Shown here: one piece after another, positions 1 through 8,453 of the stretch
How positions within the stretch are numbered: position 1 is the stretch's first letter
How the letters are laid out: every line of letters begins with the position of its first letter
Assembly (NCBI GenBank): GCA_028872915.1
Contig: JAGWNY010000015.1
Location: forward strand, 1-62,814
From: Verrucomicrobiota bacterium
GTDB taxonomy: Bacteria; Verrucomicrobiota; Verrucomicrobiia; Limisphaerales; UBA11358
Direction of reading: 5' to 3'
DNA: 62,814 nucleotides
Program-made: the position numbers and the translations under genes
Notes under the pieces: model-generated
What the model was told of the DNA's origin: nothing
The model's input: the letters and a program-made list of their open reading frames with translations, nothing else
Database searches by the model: none

Positions 1-306
1 TTCCACCACCCAATCCCGCGGCAGATTGAGCGGTTGCCACGAACGGTCGTCAAAATTCGTCTGCACAAACGAAACGTTCTCCCCCAATCCCGCCAGCGGC
101 GGCCGCAACGTCTCCAAATTGGTTTCCGATGCGGACCCGCTCACGTCCCCGCTCTGCAATTTCTCCAAATCGGATATTTCGGGATAATAGGCGACGTTGG
201 TTTCATCCGCGTTGGCCATGTCCGCCGGATCCCCCAGGTGAAACCGCCAGCCCGAATCAATCAGCGTCCGCTCCCGGGGCGAATCCGCAAGCGCGGCACG
301 GGTCCA
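1..306. repeat. Direct repeat copy A: GH2 5' coding segment (partner 33486-33791)
   Basis: These 306 bp align without gaps to 33486-33791 with 9 mismatches. Homology stops sharply just after the signal-peptide codons on the inner side and continues beyond the window on the other. It is a duplicated coding segment of two GH2 paralogues about 33 kb apart in the same orientation, so it is a possible substrate for homologous recombination. Confidence 0.95.
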
Positions 307-366
307 GGCAAAAATGATCAGGGCAAAGGTTGTGGCGATATGGAGTTTTTGTGGTGATGGTTTCAT
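1..366 (-). CDS. GH2 family glycosidase, 5' part only (runs off the left edge)
   Basis: Only the first 122 codons are inside the window. The start is the ATG at 364-366. It opens a signal peptide with the hydrophobic stretch TTFALIIFAWT and a cleavage region TRAALA. The mature part starts like a GH2 sugar-binding domain (WRFHLGDPADM, then FDDRSWQPLNLPRDWVVE). From TRAALA onward the DNA is about 97% identical (9 differences in 306 bp, no gaps) to the 5' part of the complete GH2 gene at 29625-33875, but the signal peptides are unrelated. It is therefore a recent paralogue with an exchanged signal peptide. Expected role, by family: secreted beta-glycosidase for polysaccharide breakdown. Specificity cannot be judged from this fragment. 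A palindromic operator-like site lies about 95 bp upstream of the start. Confidence 0.85.
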   Translation of the reverse strand, partial: MKPSPQKLHIATTFALIIFAWTRAALADSPRERTLIDSGWRFHLGDPADMANADETNVAYYPEISDLEKLQSGDVSGSASETNLETLRPPLAGLGENVSFVQTNFDDRSWQPLNLPRDWVVE

Positions 367-746
367 GGGGCTTTGGGTGCGTTTATCCACGGGCTGGAAA
401 ATCAAAAAGACGTCATGGCAAGTGGATTTGGCCTTTATCTTACAAGAATGTTTGCCCCGGTCTATTGTGAGTTCTCACAGGTATCGCCGAATCGCCTGAA
501 GAAATAATGCAGCCCTGCGGCCCCGGCAGGACTGCCCTCCTGCGGGCTTGGAGCGTTTTAAAAAATAATGTAGCCGTTCGGAGCGGGGATTTTTCGTGTT
601 TTGGCAAGGCTTCAGCGAAGGAGCATGTTTGAAAACCCTATAACCGGGCCGAAACGACGCCAAAACCCAAAAAGACCGCTTCCCATCCTTTTCTTCCCGA
701 ATGGCTGCAGTATTTTTAAAACCGCTCAATAGCCAAAAAGCCAAGT
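367..746. other. Non-coding 5' region of the left-edge GH2 gene
   Basis: I see no credible gene in this 380-bp stretch. It holds the palindromic operator-like site at 462-482. Around 500-600 there are GC-rich short inverted segments (CCTGC and GCAGG arms near 513-530) and two similar short phrases of the type AAATAATGnAGCC. Short open frames here have no recognisable domain or start signal. Confidence 0.6.
462..482 (-). promoter_or_regulatory. Palindromic operator-like element, copy 1
   Basis: The core TGTGAGTTCTCACA at 466-479 is a perfect dyad: 6-bp arms TGTGAG/CTCACA around TT. The 21-bp block recurs at 38799-38819 with 20 of 21 bases identical. A CCCCGG stretch follows both copies. Each copy lies 77-95 bp upstream of a start codon in the same orientation: the GH2 gene ending at 366 and the autotransporter gene starting at 38721. 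This suggests an activator site for one regulator. The half-sites resemble CRP/FNR-type TGTGA, but the spacing is 4 rather than 6 bp. The NarL-type regulator at 38885-39514 is another candidate binder. Confidence 0.6.
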
Positions 747-816
747 CGGCATTTATCAGGTTATCCCCGCCGGGCGCGAAAACGGGACACTTATTTTTGA
801 AACAACTTGAACCGCC
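747..816. repeat. Direct repeat flanking the sigma factor gene, left copy (partner 2675-2744)
   Basis: This 70-bp segment matches 2675-2744 in the same orientation with about 9 mismatches. Read on the minus strand it contains the last codons of the sigma factor gene (RRFKLFQK, stop), a spacer, and then an ATG at 750-752 corresponding to the real start codon at 2678-2680. After that ATG the frame closes within nine codons. The layout is what remains when a following tandem copy is deleted. Confidence 0.85.
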
Positions 817-2680
817 GGATCAGGCTCAGGCCAATGGAAATCAGAACCATCGCGCCGATTACAAGTTCCACACGGTGCCAAACAATCCTGCGTTCGTCCA
901 CGAAGCTTCCATCGGTTTTCGCCTTCTCCAACGATGCCAGATTGTTTTGCAGCGTGCTGATCTGGTTTTCTTGGCGCGGCAGCGCGGTGCGCGGCAGATT
1001 TTCCGAAAAGCCCTTGCCGTTCCAATAGCCGATTCGCCGCTCAATGCGGACGTCCACGACTGGCGTGCCAATGGGCATGTCCAGACCCGCCAGTGTGAAA
1101 GCTTTCGGCTCAATCGGCACGTTGTAGCGAGTGTTCTGACGAAACATGCGCGTCTCCCACGGGCGCGGGTCGCCACCGAAATGTTGCATCTCATCAATTT
1201 CAACCGGTAACGGATCATTCGGATTTTGGTGGTCAAACTTTGCCAGAATTGTTGTCCCGACATTAGGTGATTCTTCCTTGATAACGTGTGTTGGATGGTT
1301 GGCATCTATCCAAAATTCATATCTCCAAGTATCGCTGACTTGGACACGAATATGCCATGCCTCGATGCCGTCAACGATCTCTTTGCCCACCAAAGCGACC
1401 GATTGCGCAGTTCGATAACCCAAAAAATCTTCGATGGGACTTCCAATGGGCAAATTATCTGCAAGGCCAAAAGTTCGAGGATCAAAAATGTATGTGAAAC
1501 TGCCTTTGGTTGGATCATCAATCGTTGTATCGAGCCGGGAGTCAAACCTAACGAGTGCCTTTCCATAATAGACCGTGCGATAGTGCGCATCTTGAAACCT
1601 GATCAGTCCCATCCGCGCCAAAGCATCATCATCGCCATTCAACTCAATGCGTTTTGCGTCCACAAGCTTTTGCGCGTTGGGATCGGTTGAAACGTATGCC
1701 GATTCTCTCTCCAATTGCTCAAAACGCCGCATCTCGCCATCGAAGGCTACTTTCAGCAGGCTGTAATTTGTTTGAATGTTCCATTTGGGATCGTGCCTGG
1801 CCACGAGAAATTCCATCTCACCCGATTTGATTCCTTCCCGCGCGGCCGCGACTCCTTTTAGCAAGGTCACCGGATTGGGTTGCTCCGGTTTTTTGTCGGT
1901 CACGGCGACGGTGATCAGGCTTCCTGCCAGCAAAACCGCCGCGCCCACTCCACAGGCGAATTTCATTTTGGCCCAAGCCATCGCCTTCAAAACTCCTTTT
2001 GCCAGCGCCAGAACCGGCCCGCTGGCGGTTACGCCCCTGGTCATCGCCGCCGCGGTCGCCATTTTTGCCAACACCGCGGGCGCGGTCTGGATGGAGTTGG
2101 CGGAAATTGCTCCTGCGATAACGGCGCCGGTGGATTTTATGCCGCGTTTCACAAAGAAACTGCGTAGTTTTTCCAACGCACGGGCGGTGCGTTTACGCGC
2201 CGCTGCTTCGCGGATGCCCAGCAGTGCGGCGGTTTCGGAGCCGGTTTTGTTCTCGTAAAAGCGCAACGCCAGCAACGTCCGATCGCGCTCGCCCAGCCGC
2301 GACATCGCCGCCTCCAGGTGGGGTGCAAGCTGCGACCAGAGGTTGTTGTCGCCCGGTTCGTCGAGGATGGTTTGCATGGAAGCCTCCCGTTCCCGCGCTT
2401 CACGCCGGATTTGCGCTCGCAGCAGCCGGCTGGCGGTGTGGCGCGTGGTTTCATACAGCCAGCCGGCGAGCACCGTGCGGGGTGACAGCCCGGCGGCTTT
2501 GCGGGCAAGAAGGATGAACACCGCCTGCGTCACATCCTCCGCATCGCCAGAATTGCCGGTGAAACGCAAAGCCACGGAATAGACCAGATGGATGTGGCGT
2601 TGCGCCAACTCGGCAAACGCCGCCTCCGAATTTTGGCCGGCAAATTCACGCAATAGGGCGATGTCGCTCGCTTCCGCCAT
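791..2680 (-). CDS. ECF-type RNA polymerase sigma factor with long membrane-anchored C-terminal region
   Basis: The protein has 629 residues. Residues 8-85 look like sigma-70 region 2 (LAQRHIHLVYSVALRF, then DAEDVTQAVFILLARKA). Residues 125-180 look like region 4 (LLALRFYENKTGSETAALLG, then RALEKLRSFF). A hydrophobic helix follows at about 240-260 (GVGAAVLLAGSLITVAV). A soluble domain of about 340 residues comes next, and then a second helix near 603-620 with a basic tail ending RRFKLFQK. Ordinary ECF factors are near 200 residues, so two thirds of this protein is an added part. By analogy with sigma/anti-sigma fusions, the tail may hold the factor at the membrane; that is inference. The start ATG at 2678-2680 is where region 2 begins. 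The downstream domain is rich in beta-type sequence, and I do not recognise it with certainty. Confidence 0.85.
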   Translation of the reverse strand: MAEASDIALLREFAGQNSEAAFAELAQRHIHLVYSVALRFTGNSGDAEDVTQAVFILLARKAAGLSPRTVLAGWLYETTRHTASRLLRAQIRREAREREASMQTILDEPGDNNLWSQLAPHLEAAMSRLGERDRTLLALRFYENKTGSETAALLGIREAAARKRTARALEKLRSFFVKRGIKSTGAVIAGAISANSIQTAPAVLAKMATAAAMTRGVTASGPVLALAKGVLKAMAWAKMKFACGVGAAVLLAGSLITVAVTDKKPEQPNPVTLLKGVAAAREGIKSGEMEFLVARHDPKWNIQTNYSLLKVAFDGEMRRFEQLERESAYVSTDPNAQKLVDAKRIELNGDDDALARMGLIRFQDAHYRTVYYGKALVRFDSRLDTTIDDPTKGSFTYIFDPRTFGLADNLPIGSPIEDFLGYRTAQSVALVGKEIVDGIEAWHIRVQVSDTWRYEFWIDANHPTHVIKEESPNVGTTILAKFDHQNPNDPLPVEIDEMQHFGGDPRPWETRMFRQNTRYNVPIEPKAFTLAGLDMPIGTPVVDVRIERRIGYWNGKGFSENLPRTALPRQENQISTLQNNLASLEKAKTDGSFVDERRIVWHRVELVIGAMVLISIGLSLIRRFKLFQK

Positions 2681-2744
2681 TTACCCAATTATCCCCGCCG
2701 GGCGCGAAAATTGGACACTTATTTTTGGAACAACCTGAACCGCC
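2675..2744. repeat. Direct repeat flanking the sigma factor gene, right copy
   Basis: Partner of 747-816. On the minus strand it carries codons for RRFRLFQK and a TAA stop (2719-2721), then the spacer and the start codon of the sigma gene. These eight residues match the C-terminus of the sigma protein itself (RRFKLFQK). Upstream of them the similarity ends. It is thus the 3' remnant of a lost upstream paralogue. Confidence 0.85.
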
Positions 2745-2987
2745 TGTGCATGTGCGAAAGAAAATCGGAGCGAGCGAAGACATTCGAACCCGTCGCTTTC
2801 CAGTGTCGGATTTCACCGAATTGCGCCGAAATACCGTTCGCTGAACCGGCCCTTCATTGCTCATCATCGGCCTGGAGCTTCACGCCACGCAACGGCTGGC
2901 CGATTGGGTAAGCCTCGCACCCTCAATGCCGCCGTGAAATTATTTGCCGCTTCCGGCGCAAAACGGTATGTTCGCCCAGCCAGGCGC

Positions 2988-3548
2988 ATGACGAGGCCGC
3001 CCAAAATCATTTGGATCATCGCGGGAGTGTTGTTTGCCGCCGCCAGCGTGGCGATCAACTATCAAGTGAAGTTCGTCATGCACCACCGAAGCGTCGGTTC
3101 GGTGCAGGAGATGGGAAACATCAAGGTCGGCCAGCCGGCGCCGGATTTCACCCTGCGCGATTTGTCAGGCCATGCTGTCGCCTTGAGTGCCTATCGCGGG
3201 CGGAAGATTGTGTTGATGGACTTTTGGGCGACCTGGTGCGGGCCGTGCCGCATGGCCATGCCCGGCTTGCAGGAATTGGCGGACAAATATCATGGCCACG
3301 GACTGGAAATTCTCAGCGTCAATCAAGGCGAACCGGCAGACCATGTCCGCGATTTCATTCAGCGTGAAAAATACACCTTCCACGTGGTCTTGGATCAGAA
3401 TCAGGCGGTAGGGGGGCAATACGGCGTCCAGGGAATTCCCACGCTGGTGCTGGTGGACAAAAAAGGCGTCGTGCGCTGGATTCGCGTGGGATACTCGCCG
3501 AATGATGATGACCTGAAAAAACTGGTTGAGAAGCTGACCAAGGAATGA
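2988..3548 (+). CDS. TlpA/ResA-like membrane-anchored thioredoxin
   Basis: From the ATG at 2988 the product has 186 residues. An N-terminal membrane anchor (IIWIIAGVLFAAASVAI) is followed by an AhpC/TSA-Redoxin type fold opening with GQPAPDFTLRDLSG. The redox motif WATWCGPC has cysteines at residues 84 and 87. A cis-proline region (GIPTLVLVDKKG) lies downstream. Proteins of this family reduce disulfides on the outer face of the membrane, for example in cytochrome c maturation. An in-frame ATG at 2904 is less likely because the extra residues are Arg-rich and precede the anchor. The stop overlaps the next gene (ATGA), so this is the first gene of the ABC transporter operon. Confidence 0.85.
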   Translation: MTRPPKIIWIIAGVLFAAASVAINYQVKFVMHHRSVGSVQEMGNIKVGQPAPDFTLRDLSGHAVALSAYRGRKIVLMDFWATWCGPCRMAMPGLQELADKYHGHGLEILSVNQGEPADHVRDFIQREKYTFHVVLDQNQAVGGQYGVQGIPTLVLVDKKGVVRWIRVGYSPNDDDLKKLVEKLTKE

Positions 3549-4480
3549 CCGCCATGAGCGCCATCCGCACCGAAAATCTTTGCAAGACTTACACCGGCCG
3601 CTGGAATCGGGATGAAACTTCCGCCGTGCGGACCCTGAATCTGGAGGTCAAGGAAGGCGAAATTTTCGGGTTTCTTGGGCCGAATGGAGCCGGCAAAACC
3701 ACCACGATCCATCTGCTCCTCAATTTGATCCGACCGACCAGCGGCGCCGCCCATTTATTTGATCGCCCGGTCACCGAGACCGAAGTCCACCGGCGGCTCG
3801 GTTATCTGCCCGAGTCGGTCAATCTTCATACCTATTATCGGGGCGGGGAATTGTTGAATTTTTACGCCGCCCTTTGTGGTGTGCCTGTTGAAAAGCGCGC
3901 GGATCGAGTCAATGAACTTTTGAAACTTCTGCAATTGGAGGACGCCGCGGAAAAGTCCGTCGCCAAATATTCCAAGGGCATGGCCCAGCGAATCGGCTTC
4001 GCCCAAGCCATGATCCACGACCCCGATTTGTTGATCCTGGATGAGCCGACTGCCAGTCTGGATCCCGTTGGGCGCAAGGAGTTCCGCGACGTCCTCTTGG
4101 GACTCAAGCGACGGGGCAAAACGGTGTTCATCAGTTCGCACATCCTGTCGGAGGTCGAAACCGTCTGTGACCGCGTGGCCATTCTTCAAAACGGCGAACT
4201 CAAGCGGGTCGGCACCTTGCGGCAATTGTCGGCGGCCAAGAGCAGCAAACTGATCGTCGATATTCTTCCGGCGCCCGTGATGGAGGCCCTGGCCGCGACG
4301 ACTGCGGAAGTGACCATGGTGCAGGGCAAGATCGCCATTCGTTGTGCGGACGAGGCTCTCAGGCATACCGTCGAAGCATTGTTGCAACAGCACGGTGTCG
4401 GGATTTTCCAGAGGGAAACCGAGGCGCAATCGCTGGAGGAAATTTTCTTTTCCTCCATCACTCCGCCGCCGAAATTATGA
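3545..4480 (+). CDS. ABC transporter ATP-binding protein (exporter type, 1)
   Basis: A protein of 311 residues with Walker A GPNGAGKT at 45-52, signature YSKGMAQR near 145, Walker B LLILDEP followed by the D-loop, and the switch His in ISSHIL. The C-terminal 90 residues form the small accessory domain found in CcmA/NatA-type exporter ATPases. It overlaps the TlpA stop by 4 bp and its own stop overlaps the next start by 4 bp, indicating translational coupling. ATG at 3554 is an alternative start. The partner membrane subunit is the next gene. The substrate is unknown. Confidence 0.93.
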   Translation: MTAMSAIRTENLCKTYTGRWNRDETSAVRTLNLEVKEGEIFGFLGPNGAGKTTTIHLLLNLIRPTSGAAHLFDRPVTETEVHRRLGYLPESVNLHTYYRGGELLNFYAALCGVPVEKRADRVNELLKLLQLEDAAEKSVAKYSKGMAQRIGFAQAMIHDPDLLILDEPTASLDPVGRKEFRDVLLGLKRRGKTVFISSHILSEVETVCDRVAILQNGELKRVGTLRQLSAAKSSKLIVDILPAPVMEALAATTAEVTMVQGKIAIRCADEALRHTVEALLQQHGVGIFQRETEAQSLEEIFFSSITPPPKL

Positions 4481-5292
4481 AAACGATTTTCCTCATTGCC
4501 TCCGACAGCATTCGCGCCCTGCTGCACCAACGCCTGTTGCTCGGTGTAATGTTGGCATGGTTGGCACTGATTATCTTTTGTTCGGTCGAAATGTCGTCCG
4601 AGCGCAATGAAATAACCCAGCAATACAACTACCAGGCGGCCACCGATTCCACTGGAACGACAAACGGCATGAGCAAACGGCAGCAACAACGACTTCGTCA
4701 GTCCTTGAAGGCGGAATCGTCGGAATACCAAACTGAAATTTATGGGATTGCTGTACTGGGTGGCGACTTGGTGAGCTTATTTATCTTCAGCACCGCTGTA
4801 TCCTCAGAAATTCGCAAAGGGACCATCCGATTAACGCTTTCGAAGCCAGTTTCCCGCATTCAATTTCTGCTGGGAAAATATCTGGGTGGCGTCGCGGTGA
4901 TGGCGGGTTATGCACTCACGACGGCCTTGGCGATTGTCGCTTTTGCCCACATCCAATCTTTCAGTCTCAATCCAGCAATCAAGTGGGCGCCCTGGCTGAT
5001 GTTCTGCGAACAACTCATGCTGGGCTCGGTGGCCATGCTACTGTCGCTCTTCGTGCATCCGCTGGTAGCTGCCGTGTTGAGCTTCTTTTCAGGAAATAGC
5101 TTTTATTCGGAGCATAATCCTCTTTACTATATTTTGCCTGGCTACCGGGATTTTCACATATTTTCGCAAGTCTATTACAGCAGCCTCATCAACTGGAAAG
5201 ATGTCCTCTTTTTGAGCCTGTATGCCCTTGATTTTGTGATCATCATGCTCTTGCTGGCCCTTTGGCGGTTCCGCGCGAAGGAACTGATTTGA
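4477..5292 (+). CDS. ABC-2 type transporter permease subunit
   Basis: The start ATG at 4477 overlaps the preceding stop. The 271-residue protein starts MKTIFLIASDSIRALLHQR, the usual cytoplasmic amphipathic entry of ABC-2 permeases, followed by a first membrane helix (LLLGVMLAWLALIIF). Several more helices follow (VSLFIFSTAVSSEI, YALTTALAIVAF, MLGSVAMLLSLFVHPLVAAVL, and a C-terminal one). The segment RKGTIRLTLSKPVSR is typical of the loop that precedes helix 3 in this family. It pairs with the ATPase directly upstream. Confidence 0.85.
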   Translation: MKTIFLIASDSIRALLHQRLLLGVMLAWLALIIFCSVEMSSERNEITQQYNYQAATDSTGTTNGMSKRQQQRLRQSLKAESSEYQTEIYGIAVLGGDLVSLFIFSTAVSSEIRKGTIRLTLSKPVSRIQFLLGKYLGGVAVMAGYALTTALAIVAFAHIQSFSLNPAIKWAPWLMFCEQLMLGSVAMLLSLFVHPLVAAVLSFFSGNSFYSEHNPLYYILPGYRDFHIFSQVYYSSLINWKDVLFLSLYALDFVIIMLLLALWRFRAKELI

Positions 5293-5316
5293 GCAATCTT
5301 TGAATGGCCCATTCCG

Positions 5317-6087
5317 ATGATCTCCTTGGACAAGCTCACCAAACGCTTCGGCGCCCAGACCGCGGTGGATGCGCTTTCCTTCGAGGTGTCCCCTGGACAG
5401 ATCGTCGGTTTTCTCGGCCCCAATGGCGCCGGCAAATCCACCACGCTGAAAATGCTGACGGGCATGATTGAACCCAGCGGCGGCCGGGCCGCCGTGTGCG
5501 GATTCGATTTGCAGACCCAACCCATCGAAGTCAAACGCAACGTCGGGTTTGTGCCCGAATCCGGCGCGGTCTTCGAATCGTTGACGGGCCTGGAATATCT
5601 GGAGATGGTCGGGGCGCTCTACGGCATTCCGCAAAACGCCGCCCGCGCCCGTATAAAACAGTTCATCGCCTTTTTCGATCTGAGTTTCGAGACGCTCACG
5701 GACAAGTTGTTGGGCGCCTATTCCAAGGGCATGCGGCGCAAAGTCGTCATCACCTCCGCGCTTCTGCACAACCCGCCGGTGGTCTTTTTCGACGAACCGC
5801 TCGATGGCCTCGATGCAAACGCGGCAGTCGGCTTCAAGGCACTCATCCAGACGCTGGCGCGCGAGGGGAAAACCATCGTCTATAGCTCGCATATATTGGA
5901 TGTGGTCGAACGCGTCTGCCATCGGGTCATCATCATTGACAAGGGCAAGTTGCTGCTCGACGGCAAACCGGATGAATTGGTAGCCGCTCATGATTCCGGC
6001 ACATTGGAAAAATTGTTCACGCGACTGACCGGTGGGACTGAACTCGAACGCCGTGCCGAGGATTTTGCCAGGACGTTCCGGCCATGA
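5317..6087 (+). CDS. ABC transporter ATP-binding protein (exporter type, 2)
   Basis: A 256-residue protein with Walker A GPNGAGKS at 34-41, signature YSKGMRRK, Walker B VVFFDEPLDGLD and switch His in YSSHIL. It begins 24 bp after the preceding permease and ends with a 4-bp overlap on the next permease, so it belongs to the same operon but serves a second, separate transporter. It lacks the longer C-terminal domain of the first ATPase. The substrate cannot be inferred. Confidence 0.93.
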   Translation: MISLDKLTKRFGAQTAVDALSFEVSPGQIVGFLGPNGAGKSTTLKMLTGMIEPSGGRAAVCGFDLQTQPIEVKRNVGFVPESGAVFESLTGLEYLEMVGALYGIPQNAARARIKQFIAFFDLSFETLTDKLLGAYSKGMRRKVVITSALLHNPPVVFFDEPLDGLDANAAVGFKALIQTLAREGKTIVYSSHILDVVERVCHRVIIIDKGKLLLDGKPDELVAAHDSGTLEKLFTRLTGGTELERRAEDFARTFRP

Positions 6088-7739
6088 ACGCGGCTGAAAT
6101 CACACTGCCGCCCGTTTTGCCGGAGGCGCCTCCAATCCCCGAAAAAACTCTGCGCCGGCTGTTCCTGACCTTGTTCCTGCGCGGGCATGGCCTGCGGGGC
6201 CTGGGCCGGCAAGGCGCATCCGGCGCGCCCAAGTCCATCGCGGAGAAACTGGGGTTGGCGCTGCTGTTCTATTTTTTGTTCGGCTGTATGGCGCTGTTCT
6301 TCCTGCGCCAGCCGGTGTTCGCCCTGGCGGTTTATCTGCACGCCCTGACGTTTGTTTTTCTTGGCATGTTCGTCGCGGCTTCGGCGGGGGAAATTCTTTT
6401 TAACAAGGAGGAAGCCGACATCCTCCTGCACCGTCCCGTCAGCCCCAAGGCGATGTTGTGGGCCAAAATCCGGGTGCTGGTCGAAATCTCGCTGTGGCTG
6501 GCCGGCGCCTTCAATCTGGTCGGGCTGTTCGTCGGACTCGGTTCCGGCCGCAACTGGCGTTTTCCAATTGTCCATATTTTCTCCACTACGATGGAGGCGC
6601 TCTTTTGCACCGGTTGCGTCGTGCTGGTCTATCAGTTGTGCCTGCGCTGGTTTGGGCGCGAGCGCCTGGAGAATTTGATGACCATCTCGCAGGTGATTGT
6701 TTCGATTGCCGCGGTCATGGCCAGCCAAATCCTGCCACAAATGGTGATGCGCGTTGACCGTGTTCTCAACGTCAGCGAAGTCTCATGGTGGGTAAATCTA
6801 TTGCCGCCCGCGTGGTTCGCTGGCTTGGATGACGCATTCTCCGGCAGCGCCATGTTGGGGTCCTGGATTCTGGCGGCCATCGGGTTGGGCGCTACCGCCT
6901 TGGTCCTGTGGATCGCCTTCGACAAACTGGCGCGGGATTATGAGATTGGGTTGCAGGCGCTCAATGAAACGGTTTCCACGCGGATCAAGCGAGGAGGCCG
7001 CCGCCGCTTGGCCGATAAGTTGGTCAATCTGCCGCCATTGAACTGGTGGCTGCGCGACCCCGTCACGCGCGCTTCGTTCCTCCTCGCCGCGGCGTATCTC
7101 ATCCGAGACCGCGATGTGAAATTGCGGGTTTATCCCGGTATTGCGCCCATCCTCGTCATCCCGTTCATTTTCCTCATCCAAAATCATGGCCACGGCGGCT
7201 CCAATGATCCCGGCTTTGGTGTTCCATTCTCGGGCGTTTATCTGGGCATGGTGCCCTTGCTGGGATTGCAGCAGCTGCAATTCTCGCAGCAATGGAAGGC
7301 GGCGGATATTTTTCGCGCCGCGCCGTTGCACGGTCCTGCCGCCATCTGCCGCGGCGCGCGATGTGCCGTGCTTTGCCTGCTGGTCCTGCCGATGATGTTG
7401 CTCGTGGCGCTGATTGTCTGGCTGATGCGTGGAAATCTTTCGCAACTCGTTCTGTTTCTGCCGGGCATCATTGCGCTCCCGGTCTTCGCCCTTGTGCCCA
7501 ACCTCGGCGGTCATGGTGTGCCGCTTTCACAACCGACGGACCCCGCGAAATCCGCCACTCGCGGTCTGAACATGATTGTGGTGATGATCATCGCCTTCGC
7601 ATTGGCCGGCCTGACGTCATTCTCCTGGACACAAGGCTGGTTCTGGTGGCTGGTCCTGGGCGAAGCCGTCGTTGCCATCAGTCTGTATTCGGGCCTGCGT
7701 TTGGCGCTCGCCAAATCAACCTGGCCATCAAACGAATGA
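6084..7739 (+). CDS. Large ABC exporter permease
   Basis: A 551-residue integral membrane protein with about ten to twelve hydrophobic segments (for example LALLFYFLFGCMALFFL, IAPILVIPFIFLI, LVLFLPGIIALPVFALVP, VVMIIAFALAGLTSF). It has a central hydrophilic region with a basic stretch (RIKRGGRRRLADK). It is coupled to the ATPase upstream through a 4-bp overlap. The size fits two fused ABC-2-like halves. It is the last gene of the operon; no strong terminator is visible before the repeat element at 7966. Confidence 0.8.
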   Translation: MNAAEITLPPVLPEAPPIPEKTLRRLFLTLFLRGHGLRGLGRQGASGAPKSIAEKLGLALLFYFLFGCMALFFLRQPVFALAVYLHALTFVFLGMFVAASAGEILFNKEEADILLHRPVSPKAMLWAKIRVLVEISLWLAGAFNLVGLFVGLGSGRNWRFPIVHIFSTTMEALFCTGCVVLVYQLCLRWFGRERLENLMTISQVIVSIAAVMASQILPQMVMRVDRVLNVSEVSWWVNLLPPAWFAGLDDAFSGSAMLGSWILAAIGLGATALVLWIAFDKLARDYEIGLQALNETVSTRIKRGGRRRLADKLVNLPPLNWWLRDPVTRASFLLAAAYLIRDRDVKLRVYPGIAPILVIPFIFLIQNHGHGGSNDPGFGVPFSGVYLGMVPLLGLQQLQFSQQWKAADIFRAAPLHGPAAICRGARCAVLCLLVLPMMLLVALIVWLMRGNLSQLVLFLPGIIALPVFALVPNLGGHGVPLSQPTDPAKSATRGLNMIVVMIIAFALAGLTSFSWTQGWFWWLVLGEAVVAISLYSGLRLALAKSTWPSNE

Positions 7740-7965
7740 GCCGCCAGCAGGACCCCCTCCAGCCGATCATTCTCCTAAGACAGTGTGCCGCCGGCGCTTT
7801 GTAGATCGGCGATCTTGTCACCGGTCACTTCAAAACCAGCCAGCCGGAGTCGAATCAAAACCGGCCACTCTGAGATGCTTTGTTCATACGTGTTCACTCA
7901 TCGGAAAACCTTACCCAAGCGGTTGGAGGTTTTAAAGCCGCCCCAGGGAAAAAGTATTTAAAATA
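7740..7965. other. Intergenic region after the ABC operon
   Basis: No gene is seen. The stretch around 7777-7800 can form an imperfect hairpin with a GCC loop (GTGCC/GGCGC arms) and resembles dispersed REP-like hairpins; this is a weak call. The inverted 349-bp element begins at 7966. Confidence 0.4.
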
Positions 7966-8314
7966 GTTGTTGCATTATTTCACGCATCGTGCTACTCTTC
8001 CACACGAAAGCCCTCGCGGGCCTGCTCTTTGACATCTTCCATCAGGAAGGGATGGAAAAGACCCCCCCCAAGCTCCCGTCAATTTTGCGTGATTTTGAGT
8101 GATTTTGCCTGATCGTGGTAAAAAATCTCTTCCGCCCCTGGAACCTGGACATTTCACGTTCCGGACGCATTGGGAAACCGTCAGGAGCGGCCCATCTTGA
8201 ACCGCCGAGCCTCTCTCAATCAGCGAACGGGCCGGTTTGCCATCCTGGAAATATCCGGCCTAAACTCGGTGTTCTCCGTGTCTCGGCGGCAAAATCAGTG
8301 TCAACTGCGCCGCA
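7966..8314 (+). repeat. 349-bp dispersed element, copy 1 (inverted relative to 14257-14603)
   Basis: It runs from GTTGTTGCATTATTTCACGC to CAACTGCGCCGCA and matches the reverse complement of 14257-14603 over its whole length with only scattered mismatches and small gaps. Internal features are a run of short CAAAATCACTCAAAA-type repeats and an outer end carrying GTGTTCTCCGTGTCTCGGCG. The latter is a sequence style seen in intergenic repeats of many Verrucomicrobia and Planctomycetes (from memory). No transposase is encoded. Open frames inside it have no recognisable product. Confidence 0.85.
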
Positions 8315-8411
8315 ATCGCGGGACGATCCCAAAATCCTGCGCCCGATTCGGAACACTGGGAGCCGGGAGCAAAAGAAAAATTGCGCGTGCCAACACGGGG
8401 TAATCGGGAAG

Positions 8412-8437
8412 CGCGGCCGGGTCGAAGACCGGCCGCG
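8412..8437 (-). terminator. Hairpin downstream of rplI
   Basis: Perfect 9-bp arms CGCGGCCGG and CCGGCCGCG around an 8-base loop, 17 bp beyond the rplI stop. On the minus strand the hairpin is followed only by CTTCCC and not by a clear T tract, so terminator activity is plausible but not certain. Confidence 0.45.
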
Positions 8438-8453
8438 GCAATCGCCGCCCCCC

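Noticed and set aside
475-744. An 89-codon minus-strand frame between the GH2 gene and the sigma gene
   Set aside because: No recognisable domain, no ribosome binding site, and it overlaps the operator-like element.
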